From Fragilaria crotonensis (lineage: Eukaryota; Bacillariophyta; Fragilariophyceae; Fragilariales; Fragilariaceae): a stretch of DNA of 64,000 bases. Shown piece by piece: positions 19,745-30,118 of the stretch. The translations under genes were made by a program, and so were the position numbers. The stretch lies in the NCBI GenBank assembly GCA_022925895.1, contig JAKSYS010000268.1, positions 1 through 64,000 on the forward strand, read 5' to 3'. The notes below the pieces were generated by a model. It was not told the DNA's origin, did no database searches, and saw nothing but the letters and a program-made list of their open reading frames with translations. Every line of letters begins with the position of its first letter. Position 1 is the first letter of the stretch.

Positions 19745-20404
19745 TCATTCCTGCTCTTGTGCTCGAAGGAATACAACCACCCCTACAGCAATACCCATCA
19801 GACAGAAAACAAGAATCACGAGCAGTATCATTACCGTGTATTGGCTATACCGCCGAGGAACCCAAGTGTCTCTGTCTTGTTGGAAACTGAAGCGTCGGGC
19901 TCTGAGTCCTCGGATTGGACGCGCACTGTTAGAGGCGAATCCCCAACGTAGATGAAGGAGGTACTTCGGGTTGATGGCTTCCAGATCCATTGGCATCACC
20001 CGGGATGGGAGGAGAACGAACCGGTGGCGTCTTTGGGGTGGAGTAGACAGCCTTGGAGATGATACAGGCGCCAGCTCTGGATCGACGTCCGTTTGCCTCG
20101 GAGGATACAGACGTCTCTGATGGCACAGTTGACTGAACGCTCCCGGCAATCAAGCCAGACTCGACGAGTTGTGATACCTGGCCAATGCCTTCCGAGGACC
20201 TGCAAGAATTTCCTCCAGTGTACTACCATCGTCTACTTTACCCGTCAAGTTGCGTCGGTTCTCAATGAAATAAGCAAAGTAGTGGTGATTGGGGTTGCTG
20301 CCCCAGATGACTTCATGCTCATGACGCTCTTCTGCCTTTCCATCTCGTGGGAAGCCTGCTCGGTTTGGGGCCACCGGCGTGCAATTGCCATATTCGCCCT
20401 TCAT
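19745..20404 (-). pseudogene. Truncated paralogue of the LRR membrane protein (no LRRs)
   Basis: The N-terminal part carries VIWGSNPNHHYFAYFIENRR, matching the WGDDPNKHYFEYI motif of the LRR protein at 15636-18165. A Ser/Pro-rich segment follows, then a transmembrane helix (VMILLVILVFCLMGIAVGVV) and a stop seven residues later. The parts lie in three frames, with changes near 20155 and 19930, and nothing resembling a stalk or LRRs follows the helix. It is therefore either a decayed tandem duplicate or a short membrane protein whose frame is disturbed by sequencing errors. Start taken at the ATG at 20404 (MKGEYGN); an upstream reading from 20530 is possible. Confidence 0.5.
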
Positions 20405-22048
20405 AGTGCTGTGAACAAGTATGGTGCTTCGAATGGCTTGCTTCCGAGCTTGCTTCTCTTTTGTGTTGTTGCTTTCGTTTATTCGTGATCTCTTGCGGTC
20501 GTAGCTGTCGTATGAAATGTGAGTGATCACTTGCTTGCCTTACGAATGAATGAAACAGGACTGGATTGATCAGTACGAGTGTGGGACGAGCAAATTCAAA
20601 TATGATTATTTGATTAGTATACGTAGTTGTTAACATATATTGTGGTAAAGATACCCTTCGAACCACTAACAAAAGAACATGATGGGTTATTTTATCGTTT
20701 TTACCTTCGCCCTGTTTACCTTTATGATTTACATTTCTTAACAATATAGCTCTTGGAAACATTTATGAATATCATACACATAGACTTCAGTCTTACACAA
20801 GCAATTCCCGAGTACGATACCTGGTACTGTGCGATACATACAAGGTATGTCATACGAGGCATGCAGACGGAAACACATTTTCAGGCATGATGTTGGACAA
20901 TCAGGTCACGTCTCCAAGCAGTTCACAGTTCACAGACATATGATAATACATGATACATAGTCCCGGGTTCAGAAGTATCAACATGGCATCGAGAATTGTT
21001 CCTTTGTCTAGATTATGTGGTAGCGACAGACACGAGTAAAGTTCTTCATGACCTAACCGAGACAGCCCATAGGAGCATTGGGATTTGCTGTCAGAACTGT
21101 CCTTGACCTATCACGAACCACTGTTGCGCCAACCCTCCGCAACGGTAATATATGGTATTTGCATTGTGTTTCATGCTGATGTAATGCAAGGTCAGTGGGA
21201 AGGTGACTATTATGACATGCATACAAAGTCTTTGTTTCACGACCAATCTTTGCCATGCCAGATGAACTTCTCATATCCTGCCTACATTGCTGACTGCCCT
21301 GCTTGGATAGTACTAGGTGGAGTACATCCTATATTGAAAGATGAATAACTACAGTAAGTATTCAGCTCGAACCAATCTTCCCTCCAATGTACTGATGGCT
21401 TTCACGCTGTACATGACTTCATGCGCTTCCCAGAACAACGCTCCACAATAAAAATGTCGCGACAGATTGCCTTATAAAGAATTATTGCAGCCGTTGTCTC
21501 GCAGGCCAGTGTATCCTGTTATAACTGCATTTCATTATTATGTTGTGTTCCACTCCTCTATAGTTGTGTTGATTCTTCATCTTGAACCAAGCGAACATAG
21601 GCCTTGTCTATCTTTAACAAGGGTTAAGTCGCGCCGTCATCCTTATCTTGCCCCGGTTGCATTTCATGGTCGTTCTCGTCTTTTCGTAGTACGACTACCG
21701 CTACTAGGAGTTGAAGTACTGTACTGGAGTGCTCGAATGCTACAGTATACAGTAGACGCAATACAATGCTGCCATGTCTTCACTGCTCGTCAGCGTTCCG
21801 CCTGGTACGTGTATGCATACAAGTGTATGCTAGAAAGTACCGGTAGAATGTGCGTTAGTTTTTGCTATTGCTGTACTGTCGTTGTCGGCCGTCGGCCCTC
21901 CAATCTTCGTTCTTGCGTCCCTCCAGCTGCCACTGCCAGGCGGCGATTCATTGGTGATGGCCAGATGTGATTGGCGCCCCCACGAAGACCTGATCGCATT
22001 GTACATATGACATATCATATATCATATATTCCGTAGAACATTGAACTG
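20405..22048. other. Intergenic region
   Basis: 1.6 kb between outward-reading loci. There is an AT-rich stretch at 20560-20760 and GTAC-type words near 20810-20850 and 21715-21750. A TATCATATATCATATATT run lies about 25 bp before the ATG at 22049. ORFs here are short and lack domains. Confidence 0.35.
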
Positions 22049-23005
22049 ATGAATCTTGTCGTCACGTCTTGTCATCGATCCGTCGCGCTAATGAAGTATA
22101 GCAATTTAGTCAAGACAACGTTTACGACAATGGTCGCCTCTAGCTACGCCACACCCGATCGAAGCGAGTGTTTGCCTCCCGAGACGAAGCAATCGTATCG
22201 AGTATTGGAACGAAGATCCGTGAGTCCAGACAGTTGCGTCCTCAAGTTCGCACTCCCTCCGGGACGAGCCTATTTGGGATGGGAGGCCAACATTCCCACT
22301 TGCATTTCTGTAAACTACGATGGTACAGATGATAATGGCGAACCCAAAACGCTGTCCAAGTCCTACTCTCCCATTTCTCATCCAGCAACTCCAGAAACCT
22401 TTGACTTGTTGGTGAAAGGATACGAACCACGCCCTGGCGGAGGCGTCGGGGCGTATTTATGTGGATTACAAGCGGGAGACGAAATAATAGGTAAGGTGAA
22501 GAAACAACGCATTATGCATGGAAGTCCTGTTGTGGCCAGGAGATGGAAACATGTGGGCCTTGTCGCTGGAGGAACTGGCATTGCTCCCCTATTCCAGATT
22601 GTCAAGATTCTTTTGGACGACCCAGAGGATATTGCCATGATTTATCTGTTGAGCATCAACCGCTATGAGCACGATATACTAATGAAGGAGGAACTAGATC
22701 AAATGGCCAAAACATACCCCGATCGCATTCGAGTCACATACAGTTTGACGGGGAACGACGCCGAGGAGGGGTATCTTAATGGTCGAAGCGGCGTCGATTT
22801 GGCGATCAAGGCTCTGCCTCCTCCCTCTTCACCAGACACAATGATTTTTGTGTGTGGCAAAGATGGGTTTGTGTCCTTCTGGGGCGGTCCCGTTGGTCGG
22901 GCACCCCGTGCGCCAGATGGGTCCAAGGGACCCAAAATTCAAGGACCTCTGCTGGGAATACTGAAGGAGGCCGGCTATGATGAATCGCAGGTGTTTAAGT
23001 ACTAA
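22049..23005 (+). CDS. NADH-cytochrome b5 reductase-like flavoprotein
   Basis: FAD/NAD(P)H oxidoreductase that passes electrons to cytochrome b5 or a similar one-electron acceptor. The 318-residue frame has the FAD-binding segment KSYSPIS (Lys in place of the usual Arg of RxYTPxS), the GGGVGAYLCGLQAGD loop, the NAD-binding GGTGIAPLFQIVK motif and a late FVCGKDGF with the conserved Cys-Gly. The order and length fit cytochrome b5 reductases. The first 25 residues before MVASS are hydrophobic/basic and may be a membrane or mitochondrial anchor, or MVASS could be the true start. A segment PVGRAPRAPDGSKGPKIQGP near the C-terminus is longer than in animal enzymes. No frame break is seen. Confidence 0.88.
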   Translation: MNLVVTSCHRSVALMKYSNLVKTTFTTMVASSYATPDRSECLPPETKQSYRVLERRSVSPDSCVLKFALPPGRAYLGWEANIPTCISVNYDGTDDNGEPKTLSKSYSPISHPATPETFDLLVKGYEPRPGGGVGAYLCGLQAGDEIIGKVKKQRIMHGSPVVARRWKHVGLVAGGTGIAPLFQIVKILLDDPEDIAMIYLLSINRYEHDILMKEELDQMAKTYPDRIRVTYSLTGNDAEEGYLNGRSGVDLAIKALPPPSSPDTMIFVCGKDGFVSFWGGPVGRAPRAPDGSKGPKIQGPLLGILKEAGYDESQVFKY

Positions 23006-23151
23006 CAGTTAAGTTAACGCCGTACGAAACTATTTCATTGTTGCCATGGGTAGAGCTTGAACAAAATGTCGGCCTGCACGTAGTATCTGTCAATTGCCAT
23101 AGAATCGTCAGACGTTCACAAAAAACAACATAGCATCCGCTTTCCCCAGTC

Positions 23152-23509
23152 TTATGATATCGGCACTTCTGCCGCTGCCGCTGTAATACGTTCCAAACCT
23201 TCAAATTTGATGATTGAGTTGCCACGAATGACAATCGTTCCCAAAAAAGTGCCGTCATGCTCCGCTTCTTCCAGGACGACATTGAGGAAGGCATCGTATC
23301 CTCGCAGAGTCCCCACAATTTGACGATTCCCATTCATGCTGAACTTTAGCTTCTTGTCCTGAAAACCGGGGGAGAGAGAAATCACGTATGAACATATTAG
23401 AGATGGAACGATCAGCCATTGTATCGAAAGATCGGTCACTTGGAGTCTCACAAGGCCAACGTACCATGAATCGTTTGAGATCTGGTCCTTTCTGAAACTT
23501 TGGTGCCAT
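23152..23509 (-). CDS. SNRPG: Small nuclear ribonucleoprotein G (SmG), one intron
   Basis: Core spliceosomal Sm protein of 83 residues, part of the heptameric ring on U1, U2, U4 and U5 snRNAs. Exon 1 encodes MAPKFQKGPDLKRFM. A 106-bp intron at 23359-23464 (GTACGT..TTTCAG) follows, and exon 2 opens with DKKLKFSMNGNRQIVGTLRGYD and reaches IVIRGNSIIKFEGLERI. KRFMDKKL, the Sm1 G-x-LRGYD motif and the Sm2 VIRGNSI motif are diagnostic for SmG. The unspliced reading of exon 1 runs into nonsense, so the intron is required. Confidence 0.93.
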
Positions 23510-24250
23510 GATGTGATGCAGACTGGGTGAGAGGGGGTGATCCAGTTGAGAGAGAAGATGACCTTATCGAAGGAAACGTCTTGAAGAAAGAGGAACGACA
23601 GAATAGGATGGACCTTGTTTATCGATCATGAACAGGGATGATGGTGATGGCTTGATATCCCACTGTGAGGCGGAGGTGCAAGACTGGCATTCTGGTACTT
23701 GTACTCTAGCTACCGTAGTACTACTACATGTAGGTCTACACATACTTGCGGAAGTGTACTTTCGACTTTCACAGTACCTGGTAGCTGGTAATCCGAGCAA
23801 CGTACGGAGTACTGTTCCTGCCACTACTGTAGTAATATCACTACAGTAGATGCGCCCTCTCTCAACAAACAGAACGTTCACAAACGGAGCTCCTCAACAT
23901 GCTATCACCGACGTATTTCAAGTGCGTTGCGTCACGTTGCAGTCACTCATGTGCTGCCCATTACAGATGATGCCAAATCGCGGACAGCGTGAATCCGTGA
24001 ACATTTCTCCAACACTAGCCAGTTTCGAACCGTCAAGTTGTAGTACACGCTGACTGAGCGTCTGTCAAGAACGAACGATCCGTTTCCAAATGAAAATTCG
24101 AAACGGCAAACGAAATCGTGTGATTGCGATGTTGATTTCCGAACAGTCACGTTGCCTGAAATTCTGGTGAACCATTGTCAGAGGATAAATCGGCTCACAA
24201 TTTCGATTCAATAGTAACAGTTTAAAGAAACAAGCAACGAACAAGAAAAC
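23510..24250. other. Intergenic region between divergent genes, GTAC-rich
   Basis: 741 bp. It contains a cluster of short palindromes between about 23690 and 23845 (GTACTACTACATGTAGG, ACAGTACCTGGTA, GTACGGAGTAC). It should hold the SmG promoter at its left end and the promoter of the gene at 24251 at its right end. Confidence 0.35.
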
Positions 24251-24601
24251 ATGGCGCCATCCAACCGAGTTTCATCACCTGGAAAGATTGTCCCGCGGGC
24301 CCGTGGCTCTGACAATAAAGTTGTCCCGTTCTCGGGTACCGAAACCAAGGCTGATTCCCATGCGAAGAAAGACAATCTGAATGCTTTTGCCAAGCACGAG
24401 AAGGACGAAGCACCCATCACGATTAATGGCAAGAAGTATTCCATTACGGATACAGAATGGAAGACGCTGGCCCCAATTGACGGCAAAGCAGTTATCAAGC
24501 ACGGCAACAATACTTGGCGCTGGTGTGTTCCTTGCAATAAGTGGATGTTTCACGATGTGACCAAGCACGATTTCTGGGCGGTGAGAAACTCGACCAAGTA
24601 G
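24251..24601 (+). CDS. Small protein with gag-type zinc-knuckle-like end
   Basis: 116 residues. The C-terminal half reads GKKYSITDTEWKTLAP, then WRWCVPCNKWMFHDVTKHDFW. The WxWC-x2-C-x2-W-x2-H-x4-H spacing resembles the zinc finger near the end of Gag in Ty1/copia elements of diatoms and plants, and is similar to WCAICQRWFFGHRAHLTDEH in the element at 41546-48732. No LTRs or pol sequences are visible beside it. It is therefore a solitary gag-derived fragment or a host gene that captured such a domain (inference). The N-terminus is basic and low complexity. An unrelated small zinc-binding protein is the alternative. Confidence 0.55.
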   Translation: MAPSNRVSSPGKIVPRARGSDNKVVPFSGTETKADSHAKKDNLNAFAKHEKDEAPITINGKKYSITDTEWKTLAPIDGKAVIKHGNNTWRWCVPCNKWMFHDVTKHDFWAVRNSTK

Positions 24602-25129
24602 TTTGGAAATATTCAGGTTAGAAACTGGAGTTTATCGTTGTTGCGTATCATAAGACTACGTCCTTTGCCAATAGAACAACAGACTGTAGTAAATAGTAAA
24701 GACCGTTGTTCTGATTTGAGTTGACTTGCATGTTGCGGCGGGCGATTGGGAATCGGCGGTGTGACATTCTTGCCGACCACCATCAACGTAAGGATTCCAT
24801 TCCGCACGCAGTTTCCCAACCAAAGCTTGGTATGCATAATTGGATGATGGAATACTTCAATAATAGCAGGTCTCTCTACTTTTGTGTTAGTATGAACCTC
24901 GATCCTGGCTTGCTTCGATCTTGGATTAGGTTGTCTTGACTATATTTATCTGGTCCGTCCGTCAACTGTCAGTACTTACCAAATGCGATAGTGACGCACG
25001 TTCGGTGTCGCAGACCGTACATGTACAAGTTGATGTCCGTGATGGCATGAACTCGTCTTGAGCTTCGGCTGCGGTTATCACGACACATTCCACTGTTTTC
25101 CGAGAATCGGCACCGGGAAACACACGACG
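24602..25129. other. Intergenic region
   Basis: 528 bp between two plus-strand genes. I see no ORF with a domain and no repeat. It should include the promoter of the SET gene. Confidence 0.35.
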
Positions 25130-26386
25130 ATGGTGTCGTTAGTGCAGCTGCCGCGTGTTGCCATCTATTTGATCATGTTTGTATGCCACGGGGAAGCTTT
25201 TGTGCATCATTCCTTGCAAAGGATTCGGCACGTGATTGCCACCGTCGACGGTGCTGCCCTGTATGCGAAGTCGACAAAACCAAAGAAAAAGAGCGCTGCC
25301 TCGATTGCAGGCGTCAAGGGCTTTGGTGGAATGTCAACGCCTTCTAGTGGGAAGGATGTTAACATGGATCGCTCAAAGGATGCTCTCGCCTTTTATGACT
25401 TTCTGGAAAAGAATGGGGCAGGTGACAACCTGAAGCGAGCAGCTCTCGGATACTTCCCTTTGCCAGATGGCACGCAGTTGCGAGGTGTCGTCGCTTTGAG
25501 AGATATGAAGAAGGGTGATGTTATGATCCGGATTCCATATGAAATCGCCATTAATCTGGGGCTGGAAGGGGAAGATCCCACAATGCCAGGTCTCAGCTTA
25601 CTCAAGCAGTATTGCAATGCCATGAATGGTGTTGACGAACCAAACGGCGTCGACCATACTCCATATTATCGTATGCTTCCAGAATATAAGGGATCCGATT
25701 GTCTCGGTAGTACAGACTTCTTTAGTGATGAAGCCCTTGAGGCACTACAAGCTCCAATGGTCGTTACTGAAACGCTGAAACGAAGAGAGCGTACCAAGAA
25801 GGGATTTGAAAGTATTGAGGGCCCAGCCACGACATGGATAGACGGAGAACCAATGACTGAACAGCATCTGAGATGGGCTGTTTGGCTCATAACTTCCCGT
25901 GTTTTAACAGTAGCTGGTCCTGAGGAGGAGAATCGGTCGTACAGACTTATGATTCCCTTTTTAGACATGTGCAATCACGATCGCTCAAGTCCGCACGTTC
26001 TCACCGGCCGCGCAGTGCCTGGTGGAGAACTCAAGGTCGTGGCCGGCGCACCGGTCCAGGCGGGAGAGCAGATCAATATTTGTTACGGTGGAGGTGTCGC
26101 TGGAAATGATCGATTCCTTCAAGATTATGGATTTTTGGATTCGGATGTAGCGTTCAATATTGTCGCGCAGCAGTTACTCGGGAAAAAAAGAATATTGGAA
26201 GGGGCCAATGCTGGCCGAACAATATCTAGTGTCGATCGAGATGTTGCGATCGAAAGGCTTCGGATGACTTCCATGCTGCAAGATCAGGATCTGCTTGAGA
26301 AGGAAACTGACCCGGCGGTAAAGTCAGCAATCCTGTACAGACTTGGAGTGAAGAAGGCTCTATCAAAGGTAATAGAAATAGAGTAG
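25130..26386 (+). CDS. Plastid-type SET-domain lysine methyltransferase (Rubisco LSMT/SETD3-like)
   Basis: A 418-residue protein of the split-SET family that methylates lysine (or histidine) in non-histone proteins such as Rubisco, aldolase or actin. It has an N-terminal signal peptide and a junction GEAFVHH that fits diatom plastid import. The SET part shows LRGVVALRDMKKGDVMIRIP, PYYRMLP, the cofactor-site motif MIPFLDMCNHD and the closing QINICYGGGVAGNDRFLQDYGF (the usual YGxxxNxxLLxxYGF). A helical C-terminal part resembles the Rubisco LSMT substrate-binding domain. The start was chosen at MVSLVQ because it begins the signal peptide; an in-frame ATG at 25058 would add 24 residues. The substrate cannot be told from sequence. 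Confidence 0.85.
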   Translation: MVSLVQLPRVAIYLIMFVCHGEAFVHHSLQRIRHVIATVDGAALYAKSTKPKKKSAASIAGVKGFGGMSTPSSGKDVNMDRSKDALAFYDFLEKNGAGDNLKRAALGYFPLPDGTQLRGVVALRDMKKGDVMIRIPYEIAINLGLEGEDPTMPGLSLLKQYCNAMNGVDEPNGVDHTPYYRMLPEYKGSDCLGSTDFFSDEALEALQAPMVVTETLKRRERTKKGFESIEGPATTWIDGEPMTEQHLRWAVWLITSRVLTVAGPEEENRSYRLMIPFLDMCNHDRSSPHVLTGRAVPGGELKVVAGAPVQAGEQINICYGGGVAGNDRFLQDYGFLDSDVAFNIVAQQLLGKKRILEGANAGRTISSVDRDVAIERLRMTSMLQDQDLLEKETDPAVKSAILYRLGVKKALSKVIEIE

Positions 26387-26795
26387 GATTTCATCATGGA
26401 TCGATGGTCGTGCAATCTATTCTATCGAACGTGTCTGTCAAAGATGCTCTTTTGGAAGTTCGACCTTGGTTTACATCAGTACTCCGTGCCCATGAATCTT
26501 TTCGTATGCCCTTTATGGTAGAACTGTCCAGGTGCCTGAGGGAATCGTGATGGTAACAATATTGGAGTACGCCATGTTCCACAACATGGTGTTAATTCTA
26601 AAGTATAGGAAACGAATTGAAATAAAAGATCACATATCTCTGAGCAAAGAGTATTCTATACCAGTAGTTCTTTTGAATAAACGTCCGGTCAAATGTAGTC
26701 GTGGAGAAGTTGAAACCTTCAGTACTACTTCACTTCTTTTGCCTGTGTACATGCAAGCACCAACCTTGAGTATGCCGTGTATTCTAGCTTCCTCA
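26387..26795. terminator. Convergent intergenic region
   Basis: 409 bp between the 3-prime ends of the SET and RNase H genes. No ORF or repeat is recognised. Confidence 0.3.
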
Positions 26796-27832
26796 TTACA
26801 TCTCCATTCCATTGAATACGATATCGGTTTTCCAGTATTTGTGGTGCGCGTACATTTCAGGCAGTTCGTCAGGATGGAACTGAACCAGCTTGGTGGCATT
26901 TTCTGTAGCTTCTGTGTTCATGGGGAAAGCATCATTCTTCCATGATACATGAACGGGCACAGGAAGGTCTTGAACAACGATAAAACTAATGCAGCCTTCC
27001 GTATCGGGACCACACAGCGGTTTTAGGTGCAAAGGCGTCCCAATACATCGTACTCCACAATGCAGTTGTATGGTCCCAATGACGGTCATGTTAACCTTGC
27101 TCTGAATCACGCTTAGTGGATATGGGTCTTTCAGGTTTCTCAGTAGAGCATTTCCCCGGGGATAGATTTGAGGAAAAGTGCATCGATCATGAACGATGGA
27201 TCCTTTCCTTGGCATCCATATCGTGACTAGCCAAAGTTCGACATCCTTCAATCCATACATCCACAAAGCCAGTGAGACTTGGGTAGTAGACGGCAATTGA
27301 TGGCCTGGAAAATGCTTCCCTGCCTTGGCGAGCCAAATTGTGTGCTTGTGTGTTTTCGTGTCGGCCAATTTTAATGAAGTTCACTAATTTGAATTCTCGT
27401 TGAAGAGATTTCACAATGTTGGAGAACATGCGTACGAGTGGATCCTTTGCCTTGTACTGGCCCAACATTTGATCGACGACCATATCGCTATCTGAAAAAC
27501 AGTTAGGTTCGAGTACTCGTGTCTCCACCCTTGCGACTGAAGAGTTCGAATAACCTCGCATACACCCAACAAGACCCATGAACTCGGCAACTCCTCTTGT
27601 TGTATGTCCTATCCGCCCAGTGATTAAAAACACATGTCCATTTATATTCGCAACCCCACCGTACCCGCCAGAGCCAGACGGCGAGGCAGCAGACCCATCA
27701 AACCAGAGTTATGTCTGCTGTCTCGCCCCGATCAAACACTGGAGCCTGCATTGCATGCGCAGCTATTCGGTTCTTTTTCTTGGAGGCGATTCGACCCAAC
27801 GACGTTCGGACTTCTGGTCTTGATATCATCAT
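26796..27832 (-). CDS. RNase H-fold protein (RVT_3/RNase HI type) with unknown C-terminal domain
   Basis: Starts MMISRPEVRTSLGR with a basic stretch. An RNase H fold follows: LWFDGSA with the first Asp, GGYGGVANINGHVFL, the Glu helix VAEFMGLVGCMRGYS, the Asp strand CFSDSDMVVDQMLGQY, and NTQAHNLAR where the fourth acidic residue is usually found but is His here. This is the plant-type clade that acts on RNA-DNA hybrids or serves as a binding module. A further 130 residues (PRGNALLRNLKDPYP to the end) form an unrecognised domain with paired Cys. The frame changes near 27705 (before WFDG) and near 27190 (IHRS to VHDRCTF), likely single-base errors. The start is the ATG at 27832, preceded by an in-frame stop. 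Confidence 0.65.
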
Positions 27833-30118
27833 GACTGGCTCCGAACCCGCTCTCTCGAAGCGATATCAAACGAAAGCAGTCCCCGTGTTAACCGCGATCA
27901 CCGAGATGAGTCAAACGAATGATGTTCAGATGTCAATGAGAACCGAGGAGTGTCGCTAGTTGCTTTTGGCGAGTATTCATTGATTGTGATAGATGTGAGC
28001 GAAAATGAGTCGTGTTTGCTAGTAATCCAGGTCCAGTACCACTGTACTTTGCAGGACTGGACATCCTCTACTGTAAGAGTCCTCCTAAATCCGGTACCTT
28101 GTACTGTATATAACATGGTAACATGGTACCTGGTACGTATGATACTCCTGGTAGATCTGGAAAGTGGAAATGCTATGCACTCTATATTCGTTCAGAACGT
28201 GCACCGCACTCCAGTAAGTTGTGCTCGATGATCGATGAGACGCTGAGGAACGAGTGTGATAGATTTTCAATCGTCTTGCGAGCTCAGTCGGCTAGTTGTT
28301 GCCATCTCTACTCCTTCCATCTTCTTGAGTCCCCTGATCCAGGCGTTCTAATTAAATGCGGTGATTATGTTGGACGTGCCACAGTCACTCCAGCCAGGGC
28401 AACATGAGCCCGAAACCGGAGACGATTAGTTACAGTAAGGTATCTTGTGAAAGCGTCGGTGATCAAGTCAATTCCGACATGATGTTTGATCGCTGCGTCA
28501 GGTATGCACACTTAGAGGCTGGATGCTGTGCACACCAGGCTGGAAATCATCGAGAAGGTCGAAATTTCTGTTGTGGCATCAAAGAATCACATCTTGTTGG
28601 GTTTTCTGGGTACTCTTGGATGTCACGTGTAACAAGGGTCCATGGTCCTGGAGATCGTTGAAGCCATGATCATCTGACGGATGCGAACAGGAATATAGAC
28701 TGGAACTGCGATGTGCCTTTCAAGATAGGAGTCACCTGAACCTATCCAGCTAGCTTTAACACAGTACTGGAGTACTCGAGTGCGCTACTGCGACGAAGAG
28801 AACACGATCAGAGAATTACGTATACTCCGACACCTAAGGAAACACGAGAGAAATCAATCATGTTTCGCCTTGTCCTTGAGCAAGATAAATGCTGTTAAGA
28901 TGAAGTAAGGTAAGCTCAAGTGATTTTATGACAATGGTAGACGCAAAGCTCCTTCTGCATGCGTCCGAAAAATCCATAGGTCCTCCGTCACGAATTGTCG
29001 GATGTCTCTATCTACTACAATAATGATGGCAATAACTCGTCATCGCACACGTGATGTCCGTAGTCCCCAAAACAACCTCATCTTACCTGTTGGCTCTTGC
29101 TTCTGAGTAAGCCAATTGATACCCCAGCAAGTAATTGAAACCGAACCCTGGAAGGATGCCATGATTTGCGAGGTGGTCCAGCTTGTCTGGACAACGTATT
29201 ACATCGATCGTGAGTGGTGATGTGGGGCGAGGTGGGAGCGAAGTTGAGGGTTGAGGGCATTGTACAAGTACTCTACTCAAGAGAGAGGGCCTGAAGCCTA
29301 CTTGTACTAGTACCCCATCAGTGCCACGGAATATTTGGTACCAGGTACTGGAGTACCAGTACTTGTACAGTATTTGAACCTTTGATAGTACTGTACCCGA
29401 TACAGCATCAGATACCGGGTATGATCTTGTAGTTCCGGTGGTCGTTCGGGCAGAGCCGTCTTCACGCACGGTTGTATACACTATGCATACGACTGGTACA
29501 TGTTACTGGAGTATTAGTACTGGGTACGACTACAGACAGGGTCTTTACTCGGAGTGGTACAGTACTAGCTAGTGCGGCGTACGTGCGTTTTGTGTATTGC
29601 TGGACGAGATGCGTGGTGTGCAGCTGGACCGTGTGGGAGATGACGTGATGCCACACGACAGGTGACACGTGACACATGACACTCCGATATCTTGGATTTC
29701 TCTGTTTGTGTTCTCATCAGCGGAATAGTAGCAGGGTGCACTGCAGTATGGCATAGCCGTTCACAACCTTTGGCACGATCGATGGTAACACGAGTGAAAT
29801 CCCGATTCCTCTCGGCTCTCGGCTCTCGGGTCTACGGCGCAGGCTGCAGTTCGGTACGGTCACTACCGGTACCAGGTGTATATACTGTAGTTCGAGTCCC
29901 CCTACAATTGCTGAATTGCTACCACGTAACGGCCTACCCACGGTGCCGGAAATGAAGACAGTGTCGTCCACTGTCCTGATCTGAGGCGCAGTGGCTGACT
30001 GTTGCAATCCCGTTAAGCAGTCTTTCGAATAGCTCGTGTTTGCTGTTTCTTTAGGTCACAAATTCATAATTCGCCATTCCTCTATTAGTACCCCTGAACA
30101 CCGTCCCTGTTTCAGATC
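27833..30118. other. Long intergenic region, GTAC-palindrome-rich
   Basis: 2.3 kb, the largest gene-free stretch outside the mobile elements. It has dense GTAC words at 28030-28145, 28760-28780, 29265-29400 and 29480-29580, including long near-palindromes such as GGTACTGGAGTACCAGTAC near 29342. ORFs are short and overlap on both strands. It could hide a non-coding RNA, but I see no structure that supports one. Confidence 0.4.

Noticed and set aside
28123-28661. Overlapping plus-strand ORFs of 85-94 residues
   Set aside because: They lie in GTAC-rich intergenic DNA, with no domain or consistent frame.
29870-29920. GTTCGAGTCCCCC resembling a tRNA T-loop
   Set aside because: The flanking bases do not form a T-stem and no matching D-arm, anticodon arm or acceptor stem is found upstream.
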